A stretch of DNA of 64,000 nucleotides. It comes from Alistipes sp. (GTDB lineage Bacteria; Bacteroidota; Bacteroidia; Bacteroidales; Rikenellaceae). The position numbers were made by a program, and so were the translations under genes. Below, piece by piece: positions 7,829-16,095 of the stretch. The stretch's first letter is position 1. Each line of letters starts with the position of its first letter. The DNA lies in contig JAFXHE010000003.1 of the NCBI GenBank assembly GCA_017536555.1, positions 1-64,000 of the forward strand, written 5' to 3'. The notes under the pieces were generated by a model that saw nothing but the letters and a program-made list of their open reading frames with translations, was not told the DNA's origin and ran no database searches.

Positions 7829-9541
7829 CTACTCGCCTACGCCATAACCCGCAAACGGATGTAGCGACACAATATAGCAAGCACCATAGCGAGTATTACC
7901 CGTGAGCTTGATATGCGACTTACCTGCGTCAATAGATACGTTATACTCATTGAGCAGCTGATCTTTTGGCTCTCTTATCATGTCGTCAGAGTCGGTAATC
8001 CAAATACGAGTGAGAAGCCCTGTGGTATTGTCTATCTCATAGCCCCACAAGGTTGTTGCGTGGTGTGCAGATGAGAGGTTTGCGGCAAGGCTAATTGTTA
8101 GACCTGCCATACCGTGACGGAAGATCTCGACAACAAGTTTAGAGAACTCTGCCAAGCGCTCAGTACCCTGATAGGGTGTGCCATCACCCCAGTGATAGTA
8201 GTTGTTGAAGATGGTGATATACAAGTTCTTAAGGTCAAGACCCTCAACACCTGGAACGATGACATTCTCATATTCGTGGTATACATATGGGTATACCTCG
8301 CTATCCCAGATGCTCTTCCAGTAGCCACCCTCGGTCAGGGGCACTGCCTGTGAGCCGGGTGATGCGAACTCACCACCGTTGAGCTTACCCTCGAAGTACC
8401 AAGGAATAGCCTCCTCCATATGACCACCCTTTGAGTTATCCCACTCCGAGTGGAACATATCCATAAGTGCAAGCTCGTAGGTGCCATCGCGTCCAGGGCC
8501 TGTAATAGCTGTAGAGGGGAGTGTCTTGCCAGCAGCGACATATCTATCCTGGAACCACTGAATCATATTTGACGATGCTGCTGCCCAGCACATATTGATA
8601 TCGCCATTATCGCCCTGACCAACTTTATTTACGTCGTACCAGCCCGAATTGAGCGTCACGCCCTCTGCAAATACCACCGTCTTACCTCTATCAACAGCAG
8701 GTGTTGCGGTTACAACAATCTCGTTGGATGTAAGGCTACCCTTTTTGCCATAAACAGTGTAGCTACCTGCCTCATAAGTGGCAAAGCGATTGCCATTGAC
8801 AGGCGAGCCATTAGCATAGAGAGTACACTCACTGGTAACATCAACACCATCCTGACTTACTGTAAATACTATGGCATCAACGCCATTAGCCTCAATCTCT
8901 GTCTTTGTAGCAGTCAGCACAATAGGCTTCTCCTCCTCGACAACAGCCTCGGCAACGACCTCAACCACCGACGATGGCTGCGAATTATCTGTATAGGCGT
9001 AGAACGCATATACACCTGCAGCGGTAGTAGTAAATGTGTTACCCTTAATCTTACCACCATCCACAAAAGCAATGGTAGCCACAGATGTTACATCCTCGCC
9101 ATCAACAAACACGCTGAATACAACCTCATCGACACCATCCGCCATAATAGAGCTCTTCGAAGCCTTAAGCTCCGCTACGGGCTTCTCGTCTGGTGCAGCC
9201 GCCTGCTTTACTGTTACAACAACGGTATTATCCGACTTCACAGCACCATACATCGCATAGAAGCTATACTCGCCAAGTTCGGTAGCGGCAAACTTGTTGC
9301 CATTTAGCGGATCTCCCGTCTCGGCATTGTAGAACCTGCACTCTGCCGTTACATCTACGCTACCCGATGCAGCATCTTGCTTGACAACAGTGAATGTAGC
9401 AGCACTCACACCATCGTTGACAATCTCGCTCTTATCAACAGAGATTGTAATACTCTCTGTGACCGTAGTGTCACCATTATCCTCACAGCTCACAAAACCC
9501 ACAGCCGCGAGAAGAAGCATTAAAAATGAAAATCTCTTCAT
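7829..9541 (-). CDS. surface lipoprotein: three Ig-like repeats plus IdeS/Mac-like cysteine protease
   Basis: 570-residue predicted lipoprotein (signal ends GFVSC, lipid Cys 19). Three tandem Ig-like repeats lie at about 31-112, 123-198 and 207-280, each with the pattern K-[ST]-x-I...dG...F-[ST]-V...vTs. They are followed by a protease domain at about 288-570. IdeS-type motifs are GWYDVNK (Lys 306), NMCWAAASSNM (Cys 318), SAHHATTLWG (His 494) and WITDSDD (Asp 517/519), in the spacing and order of the streptococcal triad. The catalytic domain is closely similar to that of the gene ending at 4563, so the two are paralogues by duplication. This copy lacks the fimbrillin-like module. Substrate unknown; display on the cell surface is inferred from the lipobox. 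Confidence 0.82.
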   Translation of the reverse strand: MKRFSFLMLLLAAVGFVSCEDNGDTTVTESITISVDKSEIVNDGVSAATFTVVKQDAASGSVDVTAECRFYNAETGDPLNGNKFAATELGEYSFYAMYGAVKSDNTVVVTVKQAAAPDEKPVAELKASKSSIMADGVDEVVFSVFVDGEDVTSVATIAFVDGGKIKGNTFTTTAAGVYAFYAYTDNSQPSSVVEVVAEAVVEEEKPIVLTATKTEIEANGVDAIVFTVSQDGVDVTSECTLYANGSPVNGNRFATYEAGSYTVYGKKGSLTSNEIVVTATPAVDRGKTVVFAEGVTLNSGWYDVNKVGQGDNGDINMCWAAASSNMIQWFQDRYVAAGKTLPSTAITGPGRDGTYELALMDMFHSEWDNSKGGHMEEAIPWYFEGKLNGGEFASPGSQAVPLTEGGYWKSIWDSEVYPYVYHEYENVIVPGVEGLDLKNLYITIFNNYYHWGDGTPYQGTERLAEFSKLVVEIFRHGMAGLTISLAANLSSAHHATTLWGYEIDNTTGLLTRIWITDSDDMIREPKDQLLNEYNVSIDAGKSHIKLTGNTRYGACYIVSLHPFAGYGVGE

Positions 9542-9601
9542 TGGTACATATTAATTTATAGAGAGAGGCGGCAACCGTAGCTGCCACCCTCCTCCGAAAT
9601 T

Positions 9602-11635
9602 TTACTTACGTGTTAATGTGATGTTTGATGTTGCAACAGACCACGCCTCATTGCCACGGAAGACTGCGGGATAGTAGATGCATCCCTGCCAGAACTTACC
9701 CTCGGTATCTGCGTAGGGCTTAATGGTGAGTGTGTTGCCATCGGCTGATAGCTCAACAGGGAATGACACAGGAGCAATGCTCAAGTCGTCATAGTCACAA
9801 CCAAAGAACTGCAAGAGGTTACCAGCATCGTCCCAGTGGTACAGGTAGACACTCTTTGAAGTGGGCATTGTGATAGTATCACCCTCGCCAATCTCAAGGA
9901 ATACCTTTGGGCCATAGTCACGGTATGCCAATGCAGAGTAGTCGCCTGCCCAACCCCAATATGACTCCATAAGGGTCTGGGGGCCGAAGAACGGAATATC
10001 GCTGGGCTGGAACTGCCAACCTGTGATAACCAGGCGATTAAGATCGCGGTAATCGGCGGTTGTCTTGCTGTCGACACCCTGTGCAATGGTCACAACCTTG
10101 TTTGACATATGCTGCATATTGCCCTGAACGTCGATATAGTCATACGAGAGTGTCCACTCGCCAAGCAATGACTCAAAGAGCTGTGACTCGACACGCGCAG
10201 CTGCGGGCTGCTTGGGAAGAGTGAGGCTGACAGCCTTAACGCTCTCAATCTTCTCCGCGGTATGTGCGTAGACGATAACTGTGTAGCTTGCCTCGGGCCA
10301 CAAATCCTCACGTGTGATGGTCAAGCCACCATTGAGAGCCTGCTCAAGCTGCTCTGCGGTAAACTCTGCGCCGAAGTTCTTTGCGATAAATGCGTCATCA
10401 TAGCCATTCTTGCGCTGCTCCTCGATAGCGGCACTATCGGTGAATGCATACTTGATATAGGTGGCATTCTCTGCTGACACCTTGATATCAATCTTCTCAT
10501 AGGGCTTGTCGCTATTCTCAACAAGCTCTACGTTGAGTTCAGCTACAACGCCAGAACTCTGTGCCGTAGTAAACGTAAGATCATAACTAAAGGTCTCACC
10601 GCTCGACTTATCAATAGCACACAGACATACACAATATTCGGTATTTGGCACCAAATTGCCCCACGTAGCACTGTGGTCGCCTGTGAGGTGCCAAGCTGAA
10701 TAGCCCGTTTTCATAAGTGAGATGAGTGTAGCTTCGCCATACTCCGCAATGATAGCCTCGATATTTGCCTTGGGCTGAACGAGAATATGGTAATCTGTAA
10801 TCGAGTCAGCAGGTGTCGCCTGAATATCCACTGAAGTAGATGTAACATTGCTCAAAGTAATCTCAACGCCACCCTCTGCAGCAGGCTTCGCAGGAGTCTC
10901 AAAGGTAACCACGTATGTTGTAGAGCCTGTGATATTCTTCTTGCTATCACACTCCACTACCATAATGTAATGCTTGCTATTAGATATCACGCGGGCAGGC
11001 TCAACATCCAAATCAGAGTGATACTCGCCATCAATAAACTCATAGACGTTTACGCCGCTACCAAGATAACCAAACGTCTCAACCCACTGCTCGGGAGTAG
11101 CACCCATCGCATTCAACATAGTCTCTGAAACGCCATAGTAGAGGTAGTAGCCATCGAGATCAACCTTAAATGAGTAGCTATCGTGCGTAACAGAGAGAAG
11201 TGATATGGGGCCAGCCTCACTCGACTGCGCGGTGGTAAACTCAACCTTCTTGACATCGCTCAAAAGGCCACTCTCGGCAGCGCGCACAACAACATATAGC
11301 TCGTAGCTAATACCTGCATTAAGTCCCTCGATTGTCACAGTAGCACTCTGCTCGATAACGCCCGAATTTTCATTAAACCAATCTGTAATATTGGGACGAA
11401 CCGAAGTGTCGTGGACATCATTGAAATAGTAGGCATACTCGCCAGCCTGATCTGTCGTAATGTCAAAGGTAAAGGTGGTCTCGGTAGCCTCACCAGCAGT
11501 AACCTCAATCACAGGCTTCTGGGGAGTAGGCTGTGGATCGGGATCAGGATCAGGTACATTCTGCTCTCCACGATCACAAGAGACTGTAAACAACGCGCCA
11601 AACAGAAGCGCAATCATCATTAGATAGTTTCTCAT
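9602..11635 (-). CDS. lipoprotein with fibronectin type III-like repeats
   Basis: 677-residue predicted lipoprotein (signal ends FTVSC). A Pro/Asp spacer is followed by several FN3-like beta modules, recognisable from recurring T-[ST]-x-[ST]-[FV]-x-[VIF] strands and the L-x-[AP]-x-[ST]-x-Y-x-[VC] turn. The last ~190 residues form a separate beta-rich domain starting near LLGEWTLSYDY. It is the first gene of the protease set, with 60 bases to the next start. No enzyme motif is visible. It may bind a host or glycan ligand alongside the proteases, but that is inference. The gene at 58276-59592 has a similar plan. Confidence 0.72.
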   Translation of the reverse strand: MRNYLMMIALLFGALFTVSCDRGEQNVPDPDPDPQPTPQKPVIEVTAGEATETTFTFDITTDQAGEYAYYFNDVHDTSVRPNITDWFNENSGVIEQSATVTIEGLNAGISYELYVVVRAAESGLLSDVKKVEFTTAQSSEAGPISLLSVTHDSYSFKVDLDGYYLYYGVSETMLNAMGATPEQWVETFGYLGSGVNVYEFIDGEYHSDLDVEPARVISNSKHYIMVVECDSKKNITGSTTYVVTFETPAKPAAEGGVEITLSNVTSTSVDIQATPADSITDYHILVQPKANIEAIIAEYGEATLISLMKTGYSAWHLTGDHSATWGNLVPNTEYCVCLCAIDKSSGETFSYDLTFTTAQSSGVVAELNVELVENSDKPYEKIDIKVSAENATYIKYAFTDSAAIEEQRKNGYDDAFIAKNFGAEFTAEQLEQALNGGLTITREDLWPEASYTVIVYAHTAEKIESVKAVSLTLPKQPAAARVESQLFESLLGEWTLSYDYIDVQGNMQHMSNKVVTIAQGVDSKTTADYRDLNRLVITGWQFQPSDIPFFGPQTLMESYWGWAGDYSALAYRDYGPKVFLEIGEGDTITMPTSKSVYLYHWDDAGNLLQFFGCDYDDLSIAPVSFPVELSADGNTLTIKPYADTEGKFWQGCIYYPAVFRGNEAWSVATSNITLTRK

Positions 11636-11904
11636 AGTTTTAAATTGGTTAAATTATTCTCATGGTTTGTTAATATTTTCACAACAAGTTGTTTTCAATC
11701 GCCAAATATAATAAAAGTTTTCTTATTGTAGTATTTTTTGTGCTTAAAAATTAAAAAATATTGTTTTTTCAGCCATAAAATGGCAATAGGCACACGTAGT
11801 GCGACGTTACTATATATGGTAAACGTTCAACACGCGTAGCTTGCAGCGAAAAGAGATAATTACACGCACAATGGCGAAATGTTTCTTATTTGATATTTTT
11901 TTCG

Positions 11905-11912
11905 TACTTTTG
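11905..11912 (+). promoter_or_regulatory. -7 element immediately before uvrB
   Basis: TACTTTTG matches the Bacteroidota -7 box and ends only 4 bases before the uvrB ATG at 11917. A good -33 TTTG is not seen at the standard distance. If used, the transcript would start at or next to the start codon. Confidence 0.45.
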
Positions 11913-11916
11913 TAGC

Positions 11917-13962
11917 ATGGATTTTAAGCTCGTGTCAGACTATGCCCCTATGGGTGATCAGCCAGAGGCTATAAAGCATCTGGTTGACAGCATACGCGAT
12001 GGCGCAGCCCACGTGACGCTAATGGGCGTGACAGGCTCTGGAAAGACATTTACTGTGGCTAATGTTATATCGCAGCTCAACCGTCCGACACTCGTATTAA
12101 GCCATAACAAGACCCTCGCAGCACAGCTATACGGCGAATTTAAGAACTTCTTTCCCGACAATGCTGTTGAGTACTTTGTATCATACTACGACTACTACCA
12201 GCCCGAGGCATACCTCCCCACGACGGACACATACATAGAAAAAGACCTCTCGATAAATGACGAGATAGAGAGGCTACGACTAAAGACCGTAGCTACACTA
12301 CTCTCGGGACGACGCGACGTGATAGTGGTGTCGAGCGTATCGTGTCTATATGGTTGCGGCAACCCAGAGGACTTCCATAAGACGGCAATAGAGATTAAAG
12401 TAGGCGAAAAGCACAATCGCCGCAAGTTCTTATACCGACTTGTGGAGGCGTTATACACACGCACAGAGCTGGAGCTACAGCCCGCAACATTTCGTGTGAC
12501 GGGCGAGACGATAGATATTATGGCGGCATTTGGTGAGTTTGGCAACCAATGTTTCCGAGTGGTATTCTACGACGACGAGATAGAGGCTATATACAGCATA
12601 GACCACGAGACGGGCGCAAAGATTGCATCGTTGAATAACGTCACGCTGTACCCCACTAACCTCTTTGTGACAACACAGGAGCGAATAAACAACGCCATAG
12701 AGGAGATATACCTCGACCTCGGAAAGCAGATAGCATTCTTCGAGCGCGAAGGACGCGAGATGGAGGCACAGCGCATAAAGCAGCGCGTGGAGTACGACCT
12801 CGAGATGATTAAAGAGCTCGGCTACTGCTCTGGCATCGAGAACTACTCACGCTACTTTGATGGACGACCAGAGGGTTCACGCCCATTCTGCCTCATAGAC
12901 TTTTTCCCCAAGGACTTCCTAACGGTAATTGACGAGAGCCACGTGACACTGCCACAGGTGCACGGTATGTTTGGTGGTGACCGCGCCCGCAAGGAGAACC
13001 TCGTGGAGTATGGCTTCCGCCTGCCTGCGGCAAAGGATAACAGACCGCTGCAATTCAACGAGTTTGAGGTACTGACACCGACAAAGATATACGTGAGTGC
13101 CACACCTGCATCATACGAGCTCACAAAGTGCGAGGGTATAATTGCCGAACAGATGATACGTCCCACAGGCTTAATTGACCCGCCTCTCGATGTGCGCATC
13201 ACACACCAGCAGGTAGATGACCTGTTAGAGCTTATAAATGGTGCGATACACCGTGACGAGAAGGTGCTTGTGACAACCATCACAAAGCGTATGGCAGAGG
13301 AGATGTCTAAATATCTCGATAGAATAGGTGTGCGCAACAGGTACATACACTCCGACGTAGATACGCTCGACAGAATACAGATTCTCGAGGATATGCACGA
13401 GGATAGAATAGATGTACTTGTAGGCGTAAACCTCCTGCGTGAGGGTCTCGACCTCCCCGAGGTTGGACTTGTAGCGATACTCGATGCCGACAAGGAGGGC
13501 TTCTTAAGAAATATACGCTCACTTACGCAGATAGCAGGACGTGCTGCGCGCCACTCGAACGGTCACGTGGTACTATATGCCGACAAAGTTACCGACTCGA
13601 TGATGTATGCCATTGAGCAGAGCAACCGCAGGCGCGAAAAGCAGGTGCGCTTCAATATCGAAAATGAGATTCTACCGCGCCAAGCACAAAAGAGTGGCTC
13701 GGGACAGAGCACGTTGCTCACAGAGCGTGGCGACAAGAGTGTGGACACCAACGTATATCCACTATATGAGGATCACTACGCACAAAGTGCTGCGGAGATG
13801 GAATCAAAGTACATACCCGCAGAGAACATAGACGAGCTGATAAACCAGGCTCGACAAGATATGGAGCGCGCTGCAAAGACCCTAGACTTTTTGGCAGCAG
13901 CACGCTATCGTGACCGTATGTACGAACTACAAAAGATTAAGGCGGAGAGCAACGGTCAATAG
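11917..13962 (+). CDS. uvrB: excinuclease ABC subunit B
   Basis: 681-residue UvrB, the DNA-damage-verifying helicase of nucleotide excision repair that loads with UvrA and recruits UvrC. Visible features are Walker A GVTGSGKT near residue 38, the beta-hairpin YYDYYQPEAY, helicase motif VIDESH, GLDLPEVGLVAILDADKEG, QIAGRAAR, and the C-terminal UVR motif around LDFLAAARYRDRM that contacts UvrC. Length is normal. The start MDFKLVSDY matches the family; a 27-base upstream extension does not. Confidence 0.97.
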   Translation: MDFKLVSDYAPMGDQPEAIKHLVDSIRDGAAHVTLMGVTGSGKTFTVANVISQLNRPTLVLSHNKTLAAQLYGEFKNFFPDNAVEYFVSYYDYYQPEAYLPTTDTYIEKDLSINDEIERLRLKTVATLLSGRRDVIVVSSVSCLYGCGNPEDFHKTAIEIKVGEKHNRRKFLYRLVEALYTRTELELQPATFRVTGETIDIMAAFGEFGNQCFRVVFYDDEIEAIYSIDHETGAKIASLNNVTLYPTNLFVTTQERINNAIEEIYLDLGKQIAFFEREGREMEAQRIKQRVEYDLEMIKELGYCSGIENYSRYFDGRPEGSRPFCLIDFFPKDFLTVIDESHVTLPQVHGMFGGDRARKENLVEYGFRLPAAKDNRPLQFNEFEVLTPTKIYVSATPASYELTKCEGIIAEQMIRPTGLIDPPLDVRITHQQVDDLLELINGAIHRDEKVLVTTITKRMAEEMSKYLDRIGVRNRYIHSDVDTLDRIQILEDMHEDRIDVLVGVNLLREGLDLPEVGLVAILDADKEGFLRNIRSLTQIAGRAARHSNGHVVLYADKVTDSMMYAIEQSNRRREKQVRFNIENEILPRQAQKSGSGQSTLLTERGDKSVDTNVYPLYEDHYAQSAAEMESKYIPAENIDELINQARQDMERAAKTLDFLAAARYRDRMYELQKIKAESNGQ

Positions 13963-14367
13963 TAGACTTTGGGCGCATCGGAGCACCAAAACACCGCTCT
14001 AAAATCTACGCAGATAATCTGCCACAACACACCCTGTATGTATCAAATCACGTCAACCGTAATAGCGTTATAGATACAGTTTACTAAAAAATCTTCGCAA
14101 ACTTATTGCATATTTATCTATTATTAGCGCATATTTATACATATAGCCATCACAGGAGTGAAGATTACCAATGGCATCAAAATATATAGAGTTACGCTCG
14201 GCATTGCACGCGCACGCGCGAGCGGGCGCAACGCGCATAAAATAGGATAGCGAAAATAATCAGCCACAAAAACTGCAGAGAGCACCTTCGCAGACGCACC
14301 TCTAAATAGCAAGATGTTGCGCAGCTAAAATAGCAGCAAGGTGGAGAAAAACCTCACACAACAGCAT
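13963..14367. other. non-coding spacer after uvrB
   Basis: About 400 bases with no convincing gene. It holds an AT-rich half (14040-14200) and a short CG-rich patch at 14205-14238; bases 14205-14220 are a perfect alternating pyrimidine-purine run. No clear terminator hairpin was found. Confidence 0.5.
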
Positions 14368-14814
14368 CTATCGGGAGCGGTAGCTGTCAAAGGTACTATC
14401 ATCATATAGGACAATGATGCGCTCAACCTTTTTAGGCGAACTCGATCCAGAAATAGCACCCACAAAATTTACACTCTTTTCATTTTTTTGCTCCGCTTGA
14501 GGCTGTGAGATTTCGATATTTTCGTTAGCCGCAAATGGCAGCTCATCTCTGGAGTCCTCAACTTCACGGGTGGGGGAGTCTACCAACACCTCATCATCTA
14601 TGGCATCACGGTAGATCTGCGAAGAGTCGAGCAGCAGCCAATCAGGGTTAATCTTTGGGAAGGCGCGCAAAATTTTCACAACAAGATCGAAGCTCGGCTT
14701 ATTACGTCCCGACAAGATATGCGACAATCCTGACGGCTGAATTTCGAGCAGTCGGGCGAGGGAGGTCGCTGTTAAGTTCTCCGATTGGAGCAAATATTCG
14801 AGTTTACTCTTCAT
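14368..14814 (-). CDS. XRE/Cro-type helix-turn-helix regulator
   Basis: 148-residue DNA-binding protein. Residues about 2-60 form an HTH_XRE fold (TATSLARLLEIQPSGLSHIL, then GRNKPSFDLVVKIL and NPDWLLL), a type common in Bacteroidota. The rest (about 65-148) is a poorly conserved acidic, Ser/Pro-rich tail without recognisable domain. The upstream 650 bases are a non-coding tract with several copies of a TTACA-N2-TGTAA palindrome, one overlapping this gene's own -7 box. This suggests, but does not prove, autoregulation. Confidence 0.85.
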   Translation of the reverse strand: MKSKLEYLLQSENLTATSLARLLEIQPSGLSHILSGRNKPSFDLVVKILRAFPKINPDWLLLDSSQIYRDAIDDEVLVDSPTREVEDSRDELPFAANENIEISQPQAEQKNEKSVNFVGAISGSSSPKKVERIIVLYDDSTFDSYRSR

Positions 14815-15393
14815 TTTATATATTTTTTACAAAGGTAATCATTTTATTCTTGTAAACAAAATAATTTACACAAAAGTAACAATTAGCAGAGTGTTAATAA
14901 TGTTTACAACTGTAATATATATGATTATTGTAAACTCTCAAAAATAATTAATACTACAATTTAGTTTATATAAAAAATAGTATTAATCTATATTATAGCG
15001 TTTTAAGGTAATTTAATAACAATAATTATCATAGATAACTAAAATGCGCAAATATTCATATTTGACAATACAATAAACTTTATATATAATTTGTTCGTAG
15101 CTCATTTTCAATTAGTTATACTTCATAATCAAGAATTTTAACACCTGTGATTTAACCTGAAAATGTGATACATTGAGAGAGCTTATAAATTATGACATTT
15201 GTAACTATTAACAGCCGTTATTAACAGAGTGTGTAGTTACAACTGTAATTATTATTGTAACATTACAGATATATCAAATTTACATTTGTAATTACATTTG
15301 TAAAGCTGCGTCGTTTTTTGACTGCCAGATATGCGAATAAGCGCGAAAGAGATAGGCTAAAGGGAATTTGAGAATATTATGTTAAAAAACAAT
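14815..15393. promoter_or_regulatory. non-coding tract with repeated TTACA-N2-TGTAA palindromes (candidate operators)
   Basis: Very AT-rich, gene-free tract between the XRE gene and the HIT gene. Perfect TTACA-N2-TGTAA 12-mers occur at 14904-14915, 15237-15248, 15280-15291 and 15292-15303; the last two abut exactly. A one-mismatch copy at 14827-14838 overlaps the XRE promoter, and there are further TTGTAA/TTACA half-sites near 14850-14870, 14928-14935 and 15255-15266. This clustering of one dyad is the signature of an operator array. The neighbouring XRE protein is the natural candidate ligand. No gene of 60 codons or more lies between the clusters. Confidence 0.6.
14830..14837 (-). promoter_or_regulatory. 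-7 promoter element of the XRE regulator gene
   Basis: On the minus strand this reads TACCTTTG, 16 bases before the start codon. It lies inside the near-palindrome TTACAAAGGTAA (14827-14838), so a protein bound there would block the promoter. Confidence 0.6.
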
Positions 15394-15426
15394 ATAGGGC
15401 AGACTGTTAACAACAATCTACCCTAT
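15394..15426 (-). terminator. terminator of the HIT gene
   Basis: Stem ATAGGG-AGA/TCT-CCCTAT with one mismatch. On the minus strand it is followed by a run of T (complement of AAAAAA at 15384-15389). It lies 37 bases beyond the stop of the HIT gene. Confidence 0.7.
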
Positions 15427-15462
15427 TTAATATCAAGTCGTTACAGAGTTATCAACACCCTG

Positions 15463-15849
15463 CTACAACTGCAATGAACGAGCTATTTCATTAAACTCTT
15501 CTGTTGACAACTGGAGCTTCTCACGGCTAAAATCTACATCTTTTTCGCTGTTCATAGGTATCAAATGGATGTGTGCGTGTGCCACTTCAAGACCTAAAAC
15601 CACAGTTGCGACCTTTTTACACTGTGTAGTTTCCTTAATTTTCTTCGCAATCTGCTTTGCGAAAACAATCATACCCTCCAGCTCGTCATCCTCGAGGTCG
15701 TAAAAGTAGTCAACCTCGCGCTTGGGAACTACCAATGTGTGTCCCTTTGCCAAAGGTGCGATATCCAAAAATGCGAAGTAGTCTTCGTTCTCCGCAACCT
15801 TATAGCACGGTATCTCACCTGCTATAATTCGTGAAAAAATTGATGCCAT
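15463..15849 (-). CDS. HIT family nucleotide-binding hydrolase
   Basis: 128-residue histidine-triad protein of the Hint/HinT type, which hydrolyses nucleoside phosphoramidates and related AMP-lysyl compounds. The triad is HAHIHLIP near residue 92-99, and the N-terminus SIFSRIIAGEIPCYK is typical. Length is normal. It stands alone, with the operator-rich spacer downstream on one side and relA/spoT on the other. Confidence 0.92.
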   Translation of the reverse strand: MASIFSRIIAGEIPCYKVAENEDYFAFLDIAPLAKGHTLVVPKREVDYFYDLEDDELEGMIVFAKQIAKKIKETTQCKKVATVVLGLEVAHAHIHLIPMNSEKDVDFSREKLQLSTEEFNEIARSLQL

Positions 15850-16095
15850 AATACTAATAGAATTATTTACTAAAATTATACTATTTTCAAATAATCATAA
15901 TGGGCTGTATAACGCCCCTATCAAATACCGCAACATCCAAATATTAGGCGTACAAGTAACTGTAAATACTATCTACTACCCTGCCACATTATGCCCAATA
16001 CCGAGACCTCATAAGCGTAGCCAACAGTTGCAACCGAGCACTGCCCACGTCTGCAAACAGTCAACATTCGTCTACAAACAGTCAACCCTCGGCCA

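Noticed and set aside
12852..13493. Long open frame antisense to uvrB (about 210 codons)
   Set aside because: It mirrors the conserved uvrB frame, shows no known motif and follows from the codon bias of the true gene. Many similar antisense frames across the window were dropped for the same reason.
14124..14312. 62-codon minus-strand frame in the spacer after uvrB
   Set aside because: Composition follows the CG-rich patch, with no leader, no conserved motif and no operon partner.
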